From Marixanthomonas sp002364245 (lineage in GTDB: Bacteria; Bacteroidota; Bacteroidia; Flavobacteriales; Flavobacteriaceae): a DNA stretch of 64,000 nt. Below, piece by piece: positions 42,719 through 50,638 of this stretch. Made by a program: the position numbers and the translations under genes. The number at the start of each line of letters is the position of its first letter. Positions within the stretch are counted from its first letter, which is position 1. The notes under the pieces were generated by a model. It was given only the letters and a program-made list of their open reading frames with translations. It was not told where the DNA came from and made no database searches. The stretch spans positions 1 to 64,000 of the forward strand of contig CAXAZF010000007.1 of NCBI GenBank assembly GCA_963973455.1. The letters are read 5' to 3'.

Positions 42719-43837
42719 TTAAAGCTTTGCTGCAATACCTTGTGCAACTTGCGTCCAACTTCCGGTTTTACCCACCTTTTCACCTAAACGAACGATAATC
42801 ACATTCTTCTCAGGGTTAACATACACATGTTGCCCTAAGATGCCTTCTGCTTCATAGGAGTTGTCTTTTTGATTAATCCACCATTGGTGTTGGTAACGAC
42901 CTACATTTGCACCTGTAGAGTCTACTTTAGTAGAATTTTTCACCCATTTTTTTGAAACAATTTGCTTACCGTTCCAATTACCATTTTCAAGATACAACCT
43001 ACCAATTTTAGCAAAATCCCTAGCTCTTGCATTTACACAGCAAAAGGTTTTTTGAACACCATTTTTTTTACGATCTAAGCTCCAGGTAGCATTATATTCC
43101 ATTCCTAAGGGTTTCCATATTTTTGTCTCTAGATAATCCGAAAGGGTCTCTTCTTTTAAAGCAGCCTGTAAGACCATCCCTAACACTTGACTATCTCCAC
43201 TACTGTATTTAAAACGTGTTCCTGGTTCCTGCTCGACTTTCAACTTATTAATTGCTTTTGTTAAATCGGTGCCATAATAGAAGGTGGCTGCATCGCCAAA
43301 AGGATTGGTGTAACTTTCATTAAAGGCTATACCCGAGGTCATATTTAATAAATGTTCTATGGTTACTCCTTTAAATTTTTCATCTTTTATATTAGTTAAA
43401 TAGTTTGTGACAGGTTCTTGTATAAACTTTATTTTACCTTCGTCTATAGCAATTCCAACTAAAATTGATAAGATACTTTTCGCCATAGAGAACGAATTTA
43501 CAATTGAACTCTCTTCATAATTATTAAAATAATTTTCATATAAAATCCTGTCATTTTGTATCACTAAGTAGGCCACCGTTTTGTTTGAAATTAAATAATC
43601 CTCAAACGTTATTTTTGTTTTTTTCCCTTCGGAAGTAATTGTAAGTGAATCCTGAATTAAGGGCTTTTTAGTTTTCTGAAAAATGAAAGGTTGTTCAGGC
43701 TTTTCAATAGTCCTATTTGGAAAAATTTTGTAATCAGTAATATTGGCATAATTATAATATGCAAAGCGACCTACCTTACAAGATGAACAAGTTGTTATAA
43801 TAACTAAAGCAAGAATTTTGAAGGATACATGTTTCAT
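42719..43837 (-). CDS. Serine hydrolase (beta-lactamase class C-like lipoprotein)
   Basis: A 372-residue lipoprotein (lipobox SSC near residue 20: IITTCSSC). The catalytic SxxK is in SFSMAKSILSILVGIAIDEG near residue 117, the second motif in KYSSGDSQVLGMVLQAALKE, and the third region in GILGQHVYVNPEKNVIIVRL. Members act as esterases, peptidases or amidases on small substrates; real antibiotic resistance is not implied. It converges on the his operon and has its own -7 box at 43882. Confidence 0.88.
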   Translation of the reverse strand: MKHVSFKILALVIITTCSSCKVGRFAYYNYANITDYKIFPNRTIEKPEQPFIFQKTKKPLIQDSLTITSEGKKTKITFEDYLISNKTVAYLVIQNDRILYENYFNNYEESSIVNSFSMAKSILSILVGIAIDEGKIKFIQEPVTNYLTNIKDEKFKGVTIEHLLNMTSGIAFNESYTNPFGDAATFYYGTDLTKAINKLKVEQEPGTRFKYSSGDSQVLGMVLQAALKEETLSDYLETKIWKPLGMEYNATWSLDRKKNGVQKTFCCVNARARDFAKIGRLYLENGNWNGKQIVSKKWVKNSTKVDSTGANVGRYQHQWWINQKDNSYEAEGILGQHVYVNPEKNVIIVRLGEKVGKTGSWTQVAQGIAAKL

Positions 43838-43881
43838 AATTTCTAAATTTTTTATGTTTATATTCTAATTATTTGATGACA

Positions 43882-43889
43882 CAAACATA
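43882..43889 (-). promoter_or_regulatory. -7 promoter box
   Basis: TATGTTTG on the minus strand, 44 bases before the serine hydrolase start. Confidence 0.45.
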
Positions 43890-44032
43890 TGATTAGAAAA
43901 CACGAAACACTATTATATACGGTGCTTTGGGGTGAAATGACGCTTCCTTGTGGTGAAGATTAGAAGAATCGTGTAAGGGTATCTGTACATTTTCTATGTA
44001 ATAGAGTGTTTTTTATTCAGAAAACGAAAAAA

Positions 44033-44830
44033 TCAATCTCTATTTCCTAAATTTTCTTTAACAATTGCCGCATATGTTTTTGAAACAGGCACAATATTTT
44101 CAGAAGAAAGTATGAGGTTTAATTTTCCCGATATCATTTTAAATTGTTGAAAATGTTCTGGATTTATAAGATGCGATCTATGCGTTCTCATTAATTCTGG
44201 AATGGCAGTTTCAATGCTGGAGAGTTTATTTCGGATTAGTTGTTTTTTGAGTGTGCCATTATTCAGAAAAGAAACTTCAATATAATTATCGTCTGATTTT
44301 ATACTTATAAGATCATTTAATTGCAGTCGTAATCCTTCGTAAGTCCCTTCTCCTTCAATTTCAATTTTTTGGTCTTCAAGCTTCTTTTCAACATAGCGCC
44401 CAAAAGCCCAGCGACCAATGGCTAAAATAGGGAGAATGGTAATAATAGCGGGAATATAAATAGCAGTGAAGAAATAGTAAAGGGTATAAGGGTTTTGTTC
44501 TCCCGGAACTACTATATATAAGTAAATGGTTCTAGAGAGTAACAGCCCAAATAAAAACATTAGTGAAAAGAATAATAGTTCACTCCATAGCATCCATATT
44601 TTATTATTCGTTTTGTACAAAAACGTTTGTAACGGTAAAATCAATAAATATGCAATAGCACCTGCAAGCCCATAAAGCGGTAGATACAGTAGTTTTTCTA
44701 CTCCTCCAAGTTCATTTGTGTCAAGAGGTTCGGTAAGCGCTAAAAAAAGAAAAATCCAAATAGCCAATCCTAATGCAATAATGATGTGATGCTTAAGAAG
44801 GGGATCAAACGGAAATGGCTTTTTGAGCAT
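44033..44830 (-). CDS. Membrane-bound LytTR transcription regulator
   Basis: A 265-residue protein with about four spans in residues 15-135 (HIIIALGLAIWIFLFLAL, LLYLPLYGLAGAIAYLLILP, WSELLFFSLMFLFGLLLSRT, YIPAIITILPILAIGRW) and a C-terminal LytTR DNA-binding domain from residue 170: LRLQLNDLISIKSDDNYIEV, LIRNKLSSIETAIPELMRTH and RSHLINPEHFQQFKMI. There is no receiver domain, so the signal is probably sensed in the membrane. Its target is not shown by position. Confidence 0.88.
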   Translation of the reverse strand: MLKKPFPFDPLLKHHIIIALGLAIWIFLFLALTEPLDTNELGGVEKLLYLPLYGLAGAIAYLLILPLQTFLYKTNNKIWMLWSELLFFSLMFLFGLLLSRTIYLYIVVPGEQNPYTLYYFFTAIYIPAIITILPILAIGRWAFGRYVEKKLEDQKIEIEGEGTYEGLRLQLNDLISIKSDDNYIEVSFLNNGTLKKQLIRNKLSSIETAIPELMRTHRSHLINPEHFQQFKMISGKLNLILSSENIVPVSKTYAAIVKENLGNRD

Positions 44831-44918
44831 ATAGGCAACTGATTAATATGATAACATTGGAATTTAAAATTATAAAAATTGTTTAGTTTTCCTACCTTTA
44901 AATTTCATTTGTACTGAT

Positions 44919-46010
44919 ATGACTGCTAGAAAAAAGAAACGAAGACTAAAAGTGCCTGTCATTAAAAGGCCAATAATTCATAACGAAGCTCCTGGAACTG
45001 TAACCTATACTGGTAAAAAGGAAAATATAGCTACTAAGGTCGAAATTATAGACTACTCAAAAGATCATTACAAGCGAGAAGATTCTGGTAATATTGAAGA
45101 TGCTTTTGGGTTTGAAACAAGTGAACATATTACATGGATTAACATTAACGGCCTCAACAACACAAAAGAAATTGAACGTTTAGGTGAGTATTATAATTTG
45201 CACCCATTAATTCAAGAGGATATTGTAACGACCAATCAACGTCCAAAAATGGATGAGTATGAGGAGTATCTCTTTATTGTTTTCAAAATGTTGCATTACT
45301 CAGACGATGGCGAATTTTTTAACGAGCACGTGAGTATGGTGGTAGGAAAGGATTATGTAACCACCTTTCAAGAAGCAGATGGCGACGTTTGGGATGGTCT
45401 TCGAGATAGAATTGAAAACGCAAAAGGCCGCGTACGTAACAAGGGTGCCGATTATCTTATGTTTGCTTTATTAGATGCCGTAGTTGATAATTATTTTAGT
45501 GTAATTGAAACGTTGAGTGCTAAAATAGAATACATCGAAGATCAGTTATTTGAAGATAAAGTTGAAGAAGATATCACACAAGATATTCAAGTGTTAAAAA
45601 AAGAAATACTGCGTATTCGTAGAGCAGTAGTACCACTGCGAGAAGTGATAAACAGACTTGAAAAAACCGATACCGCTCTAATTGAAGTGCGTACCCAAAA
45701 CTATATTCGCGATCTGTACGATCATATTATCCAGGTTTCAGAAAGTGTGGATATTTATCGTGAAATGATCTGGGGCTTGATGGATATGTACATGACCACC
45801 ATAAGCAACAAAATGAACGAAGTAATGAAGGTATTGACCATTATGGCTTCTATCTTTATACCATTAACATTTATGGCTGGTATTTACGGAATGAATTTCG
45901 AGCATATGCCCGAACTTCATTTACGGTATGGGTATTATTACTTATGGGGCGCAATGATCCTTGTGTTCTTTGGGTTGCTTTGGTATTTCAAAAGAAAAAA
46001 GTGGCTTTAA
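44919..46010 (+). CDS. corA: Magnesium/cobalt transporter CorA
   Basis: A 363-residue pentameric divalent-metal channel. A long cytosolic domain (HPLIQEDIVTTNQRPKMDEY, RVRNKGADYLMFALLDAVVD) leads to two C-terminal spans; the pore signature is in PLTFMAGIYGMNFEHMPEL (GMN near residue 325). Basic C-terminus (FKRKKWL). TACCTTTA at 44893-44900 is one base from the -7 consensus. The stop lies one base from the stop of the convergent gene. Confidence 0.95.
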   Translation: MTARKKKRRLKVPVIKRPIIHNEAPGTVTYTGKKENIATKVEIIDYSKDHYKREDSGNIEDAFGFETSEHITWININGLNNTKEIERLGEYYNLHPLIQEDIVTTNQRPKMDEYEEYLFIVFKMLHYSDDGEFFNEHVSMVVGKDYVTTFQEADGDVWDGLRDRIENAKGRVRNKGADYLMFALLDAVVDNYFSVIETLSAKIEYIEDQLFEDKVEEDITQDIQVLKKEILRIRRAVVPLREVINRLEKTDTALIEVRTQNYIRDLYDHIIQVSESVDIYREMIWGLMDMYMTTISNKMNEVMKVLTIMASIFIPLTFMAGIYGMNFEHMPELHLRYGYYYLWGAMILVFFGLLWYFKRKKWL

Positions 46011-46011
46011 A

Positions 46012-46443
46012 TTAATTGAGCCACCCCCTTTGCTTAGCACCCTTGCTATAAAAATATTGGAAAATACAAATAGCAATTACTACTAAAGGCATAATAATCG
46101 CGGTTGGCCCAATAATGTCCATAACATCTGTAGCAAAGATCCAATAGCCTTGCGCAATTAAAACAGCAATTAGTGAAAGCCCAAATAGGCTAATAGTAAT
46201 TTTCTTACGCATGAGCATCGTTATACAAGCTAACAAGCCTGCAATGGTGGCAATACCAAAAGCTGCCGTATACCAAGCAGGCATACTTGTGTACAATTCC
46301 ATTTCTTCTGAAGAAGCCCCTTCAGTTACCATCTCTAGCATAAAGGTAGAAACAACAAATTGAATAACACCCATTACGTTCCATAGTAGCGCTAAAACTG
46401 CAATGATCCAAAAAGCAGTATTGGGTTTGGTTGTAGTTGTCAT
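46012..46443 (-). CDS. Four-span membrane protein, unknown
   Basis: A 143-residue protein with four predicted spans (AFWIIAVLALLWNVMGVIQF, WYTAAFGIATIAGLLACITM, ITISLFGLSLIAVLIAQGYW, IIMPLVVIAICIFQYFYSKG) and a short acidic loop after the first (EGASSEEMELYTSMPAW). I recall similar flavobacterial proteins loosely called sugar transporters, without evidence. No functional residue can be named. Confidence 0.7.
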   Translation of the reverse strand: MTTTTKPNTAFWIIAVLALLWNVMGVIQFVVSTFMLEMVTEGASSEEMELYTSMPAWYTAAFGIATIAGLLACITMLMRKKITISLFGLSLIAVLIAQGYWIFATDVMDIIGPTAIIMPLVVIAICIFQYFYSKGAKQRGWLN

Positions 46444-46584
46444 AATTTTATTTTTTTGGTTGTTACCATTAAAAGTACAAAATACTTTTTAGTTTGAAAG
46501 ATAGATTTATTCTTCTAAAACTCTTAAAGAAGAAAACACCCAAACTGAATCATCCCTAATCGTATTATTTCATCAAAAAAATAG

Positions 46585-46592
46585 TACTTTTG
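46585..46592 (+). promoter_or_regulatory. -7 promoter box (pyrR)
   Basis: TACTTTTG, 27 bases before the pyrR start. Confidence 0.5.
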
Positions 46593-46619
46593 TATTTTGA
46601 ATCTTAGCTAGACTACTCT

Positions 46620-47159
46620 ATGAGCCAAAAAGTGTTACTAAACGCAACCGAAATCAACATTGCGCTTCATCGCTTGGCTTGCCAATTAATTGAAAATCAC
46701 GATACTTTTACCGATACTGTTTTAATAGGAATACAACCACGTGGTGTGTTTTTAGCAGAACGTTTAAAAGCCTTGTTAGAAGATGAGTATAAAATCAAAA
46801 ATATTCAACTAGGGTATTTAGATATAACTTTTTATCGAGATGATTTTAGACGAAGCGGAAAACCGCTGGAAGCCAATAAAACCAATATTAATTTTGTAGT
46901 TGAAGATAAAAAGGTTGTGTTTATTGATGACGTTTTATATACAGGTAGAAGTATTCGCTCTGCCTTAACAGCAATGCAATCGTTTGGCCGTCCATTAGAA
47001 ATCGAATTGCTAACCCTAATCGACAGACGTTTTAGTAGACATTTACCTATACAGCCTGATTACAGAGGGCGCCAAGTAGATGCTATCAATAATGAAAAGG
47101 TAAAAGTATGCTGGAAAGAAAATGAAGGCGAGGACATTGTTTATTTAGTAAGTAATTAA
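46620..47159 (+). CDS. pyrR: PyrR bifunctional pyrimidine regulator / uracil phosphoribosyltransferase
   Basis: A 179-residue type I phosphoribosyltransferase. The PRPP loop is KKVVFIDDVLYTGRSIRSAL near residue 100; VLIGIQPRGVFLAERLKALL and LTLIDRRFSRHLPIQPDYRG are typical PyrR sequences. In Firmicutes PyrR attenuates pyr mRNA; in Bacteroidota it may act mainly as an enzyme, and I see no PyrR-binding leader here. It is 19 bases upstream of pyrB. Confidence 0.94.
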   Translation: MSQKVLLNATEINIALHRLACQLIENHDTFTDTVLIGIQPRGVFLAERLKALLEDEYKIKNIQLGYLDITFYRDDFRRSGKPLEANKTNINFVVEDKKVVFIDDVLYTGRSIRSALTAMQSFGRPLEIELLTLIDRRFSRHLPIQPDYRGRQVDAINNEKVKVCWKENEGEDIVYLVSN

Positions 47160-47178
47160 AGTTTCAGAATAAAAAATT

Positions 47179-48105
47179 ATGAGCGAACTAAGTGTAAACC
47201 ACTTACTGGGAATAAAATACATAACCGAAGATGACATTAACCTTATCTTTGAAACGGCAGATCATTTTAAAGAAGTAATCAACCGTCCCATAAAAAAAGT
47301 TCCCTCACTTCGCGACATTACTATTGCCAACCTCTTTTTTGAAAACAGTACAAGAACCCGACTTTCATTTGAATTGGCCGAAAAAAGACTCTCTGCAGAT
47401 GTGATTAACTTTTCTGCAGCTTCTTCATCTGTTAAAAAGGGAGAAACCTTAATTGATACGGTAAACAACATTCTATCTATGAAAGTAGATATGGTGGTGA
47501 TGCGGCATCCAAATCCTGGTGCAGGCATATTTCTTTCAAAAAATATAAAAGCAAGCATTGTAAATGCGGGTGACGGTGCACACGAACATCCAACACAAGC
47601 CTTGTTAGACTGTTACTCCATTAGGGAAAAACTTGGTGATGTAGCCGGAAAAAAGGTGGTAATTGTAGGTGATATTCTTCATTCCAGAGTTGCGTTAAGT
47701 AATATTTTTGCGCTTCAAAAGTTGGGGGCAACTGTTAAAGTTTGCGGCCCTAAAACACTTATTCCCAAATATATTGAACAATTAGATGTAGAAGTTGAAA
47801 CCAATCTTAAGAAAGCGTTAGAATGGTGCGATGTGGCCAATATGCTTCGAGTTCAAAATGAACGGATGGATATTAGTTATTTTCCTACTACCAGGGAATA
47901 TACACAACAATTTGGGGTAAATAAAAAATTATTGGATTCCTTAAACAAAGAAATTGTGGTAATGCACCCAGGCCCTATAAACCGAGGGGTGGAAATTACA
48001 AGTGATGTAGCCGATAGCAAACAGGCAATTATATTAAATCAAGTACAAAATGGAGTTGCTGTACGTATGGCTGTGCTGTATCTATTAGCTTCAAAAATTC
48101 AATAA
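47179..48105 (+). CDS. pyrB: Aspartate carbamoyltransferase catalytic subunit
   Basis: A 308-residue enzyme of pyrimidine synthesis. The carbamoyl-phosphate loop is NLFFENSTRTRLSFELAEKR near residue 55; NAGDGAHEHPTQALLDCYSI binds aspartate, and VVMHPGPINRGVEITSDVAD closes the site. No pyrI regulatory gene follows, so the trimeric class is likely. Operon with pyrR. Confidence 0.96.
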   Translation: MSELSVNHLLGIKYITEDDINLIFETADHFKEVINRPIKKVPSLRDITIANLFFENSTRTRLSFELAEKRLSADVINFSAASSSVKKGETLIDTVNNILSMKVDMVVMRHPNPGAGIFLSKNIKASIVNAGDGAHEHPTQALLDCYSIREKLGDVAGKKVVIVGDILHSRVALSNIFALQKLGATVKVCGPKTLIPKYIEQLDVEVETNLKKALEWCDVANMLRVQNERMDISYFPTTREYTQQFGVNKKLLDSLNKEIVVMHPGPINRGVEITSDVADSKQAIILNQVQNGVAVRMAVLYLLASKIQ

Positions 48106-48106
48106 G

Positions 48107-48442
48107 ATGAAAATTACAAATCACGATAACTATGTGATATTAGCAGACGAGCAAGACGATATTTCAGATTTTGCGTCTTTTTTGGAATATCAAATTCCGA
48201 AAAAATTTAAAGGACAAAATGTAATTGTAGATCTTTTAAAATACGATACGTTGCAGTTAGAAGAGTTGCTTCAGTTTTTAAAAGTTTCAAATTTACACCG
48301 TAAAACAAAACACTCTTTTGTATTGGTAAACAATGCTATTAGCCCAGATGTAATTCCTATGGAAATGATTGTAGTGCCTACTGTTCAGGAGGCTTCAGAC
48401 ATCGTTGATATGGAAGAAATAGAACGTGATTTAGGTTTCTAA
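48107..48442 (+). CDS. STAS-like small protein next to rnz
   Basis: A 111-residue cytosolic protein with the alternating strand-helix order of a STAS/SpoIIAA-like domain: NYVILADEQDDISDFASFLE, QNVIVDLLKYDTLQLEELLQ, KTKHSFVLVNNAISPDVIPM and MIVVPTVQEASDIVDMEEIE. I recall a conserved Bacteroidota partner of this kind beside ribonuclease Z; it is sometimes labelled ribonuclease Z in error. No phospho-acceptor Ser of the SpoIIAA type is certain. It lies 1 base after pyrB and 43 bases before rnz. Confidence 0.7.
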   Translation: MKITNHDNYVILADEQDDISDFASFLEYQIPKKFKGQNVIVDLLKYDTLQLEELLQFLKVSNLHRKTKHSFVLVNNAISPDVIPMEMIVVPTVQEASDIVDMEEIERDLGF

Positions 48443-48485
48443 ATTTATTTTTTCTTCTGAAAAGTAACCTACTAAATTTTACTTT

Positions 48486-49391
48486 ATGAAATTGACTATT
48501 CTTGGCTGTCATTCTGCAACACCACATATAAATGCAAATCCTACTGCACAGGTGTTAGAAGTTCAAGGACATTTATTTCTAATAGATTGTGGGGAAGGTA
48601 CCCAAGTACAATTACGTCGTTATAAAATAAAGTTTTCGCGTATTAAGCACATTTTTATTTCACATTTGCACGGTGATCATTTTTATGGCTTAATAGGATT
48701 AATCTCTACTTTTTTATTATTGGGAAGGGAAGCAGATTTGCATATCTATGGTCCCAAAGGAATTAAAGAAGCCATTCTTCTTCAATTAAAATTAGGAAAA
48801 TCATGGACTAATTATTCATTGTTCTTTCATGAATTGGATAGTAAGGACCCTACGCTACTTTTTGAAGATGAAAAAGTAACGGTAACCACTATCCCTCTAA
48901 ATCATAGGGTTTACACCAATGGGTTCTTGTTTCAGGAAAAGATTAAAGAAAGAAAATTAGATTTTAAGGCTGCTCAAAAAGCTAATATCCACCATACCTA
49001 TTTTCAGAAATTAAAACAAGGTTATGACGTTGAAAACGAAAATGGGGACTTAATTGAAAACAAAAAAGTCACTCTAGAGCCAGAGCCTTCAAAATCCTAT
49101 GCGTTTTGTAGCGATACTGCATTTTATCCTAAAATAGTTACACAGATAAAAAATGTTACAGTTCTATATCATGAAGCTACTTTTCTAGAATCACATCATC
49201 ATTTGTGCGAAAAAACTAAACATAGCACGGCAAAAGAAGCAGCTGTTATTGCTAAAAAAGCTGATGTTGGGACGTTGATTTTAGGCCATTATTCTGGTCG
49301 GTATGGCAATCTTTCCTTCTTTAAAAAAGAAGCCGAAGAGATTTTCTTTAATGTTGAGTTAGCCGAAGATGGCAAACAATTCGATATTTAA
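48486..49391 (+). CDS. rnz: Ribonuclease Z
   Basis: A 301-residue metallo-beta-lactamase-fold endonuclease that trims the 3' end of pre-tRNA. FLIDCGEGTQVQLRRYKIKF precedes the metal motif in HIFISHLHGDHFYGLIGLIS (HxHxDH); further ligands are in YAFCSDTAFYP and VLYHEATFLESHHHLCEKTK, and the last His in TLILGHYSGRYGN. The long-linker signature TTIPLNHRVYTNGFLFQEK is the usual substrate arm region. Length fits the short bacterial form. Confidence 0.95.
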   Translation: MKLTILGCHSATPHINANPTAQVLEVQGHLFLIDCGEGTQVQLRRYKIKFSRIKHIFISHLHGDHFYGLIGLISTFLLLGREADLHIYGPKGIKEAILLQLKLGKSWTNYSLFFHELDSKDPTLLFEDEKVTVTTIPLNHRVYTNGFLFQEKIKERKLDFKAAQKANIHHTYFQKLKQGYDVENENGDLIENKKVTLEPEPSKSYAFCSDTAFYPKIVTQIKNVTVLYHEATFLESHHHLCEKTKHSTAKEAAVIAKKADVGTLILGHYSGRYGNLSFFKKEAEEIFFNVELAEDGKQFDI

Positions 49392-49480
49392 ATGCTTTAG
49401 CATTAAAATTTAATACACATTTAAAACTTTCTATTTTAAATACACTGTTAAAACTCGTAACTTGCAGTAAACAAGTACTC

Positions 49481-50125
49481 ATGGGCACTAATTTGCATAC
49501 ATATAGAAAATCGTACGAAAAAGCTGAGTTAATTAAAGCAAATATAGATGATAACCCAATTCAGCAGTTTCAAAAATGGTTTTTTGAAGTAAAAGAATCT
49601 GGTGGTGTCGATGAAGTTAATGCGATGACCGTTTCAACCGTTGGAAAAGATGATTTTCCAAGAGGTCGGGTAGTGTTGTTAAAAAAGTACGATGAAAACG
49701 GATTCTATTTTTATACTAACTATAATAGTGAAAAAGGAAACTCTATAGCTCACAACAACAAAGTTTGCCTTTCATTCTTTTGGCCCAATATGGAACGACA
49801 AGTGATTATAAAAGGAATTGCCGAAAAAACTTCAGAAGAAGATTCAACAAATTATTTTCATTCCAGACCTAAAGGCAGTCAGTTAGGGGCTTTGGTCTCC
49901 GATCAAAGTAGTGAAATAGAAAACAGGAAAGCTTTAGAGAAAAAACTGAATGAACTTGAAAATAAGTACAAGGGTAAAGAAGTCCCCAAACCAAAAGATT
50001 GGGGTGGGTACTTGATAAAGCCTGTTGAAATTGAATTTTGGCAAGGCAGGCCCAACCGGCTTCACGATCGTATTCAATATAAATTAGAAGGGGTTGATTG
50101 GAAAATAAAACGTTTACAACCGTAA
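49481..50125 (+). CDS. pdxH: Pyridoxamine 5'-phosphate oxidase
   Basis: A 214-residue FMN enzyme that makes pyridoxal 5'-phosphate. MTVSTVGKDDFPRGRVVLLK, GFYFYTNYNSEKGNSIAHNN, CLSFFWPNMERQVIIKGIAE and the C-terminal EFWQGRPNRLHDRIQYKLEG are the FMN and substrate regions. ATG 49481 gives the usual length. It begins a run pdxH, sixA-like, ppk, ppx. Confidence 0.95.
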   Translation: MGTNLHTYRKSYEKAELIKANIDDNPIQQFQKWFFEVKESGGVDEVNAMTVSTVGKDDFPRGRVVLLKKYDENGFYFYTNYNSEKGNSIAHNNKVCLSFFWPNMERQVIIKGIAEKTSEEDSTNYFHSRPKGSQLGALVSDQSSEIENRKALEKKLNELENKYKGKEVPKPKDWGGYLIKPVEIEFWQGRPNRLHDRIQYKLEGVDWKIKRLQP

Positions 50126-50152
50126 TTAAAATAGTTTAAATACTTCAGAAAA

Positions 50153-50638
50153 ATGAAAACACTCTATTTGGTAAGACACGCTAAATCTTCTTGGAAATAT
50201 GAAGTTGACGACCATATGCGTCCCTTAAAAAAACGTGGGCATAATGATGCTACATTGGTTTCAGAAAAAGTTAAAAATGAAATCGAACCTCCTCAAAAAA
50301 TACTAACCAGCGATGCAAACCGTGCTCGAACTACAGCCGAATATTTTAAAAACGCTTTAAGCATAAGTGACGATGATTATGAATTAACTCACGATTTGTA
50401 TGATTTTAGCGGTCAACAGGTGATGCAAGTAATTAAAAGTCTGGACAACTCCTTAGATAAAGTAATGATTGTTGGCCATAATCACGCATTTACTTCAACC
50501 GTAAATATGATGGGCAGCAAAAAAATTGAAAATTTGCCAACCAGTGGTTTTGTGATGATTGAATTTGATGAAGATGACTGGAAAGACGTTTCAACAGGTA
50601 CTACACAAAAAATGGTTTTCCCCAGACATTTAAAATAA
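50153..50638 (+). CDS. SixA-like histidine phosphatase
   Basis: A 161-residue phosphatase of the histidine-phosphatase superfamily. The RHG-type catalytic start is TLYLVRHAKSSWKYEVDDHM (His8), RARTTAEYFKNAL follows, and the second His is in VMIVGHNHAFTSTVNMMGSK. Small members such as SixA dephosphorylate phospho-His proteins. The start of ppk overlaps its stop by one base, so a role with polyphosphate enzymes or signalling is suggested by position only. Confidence 0.85.
   Translation: MKTLYLVRHAKSSWKYEVDDHMRPLKKRGHNDATLVSEKVKNEIEPPQKILTSDANRARTTAEYFKNALSISDDDYELTHDLYDFSGQQVMQVIKSLDNSLDKVMIVGHNHAFTSTVNMMGSKKIENLPTSGFVMIEFDEDDWKDVSTGTTQKMVFPRHLK

Noticed and set aside
42719..43837. Beta-lactamase resistance gene
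   Set aside because: The SxxK/YxS pattern fits the broad class C-like serine hydrolase family; the lipoprotein form and third motif do not suggest a true AmpC.
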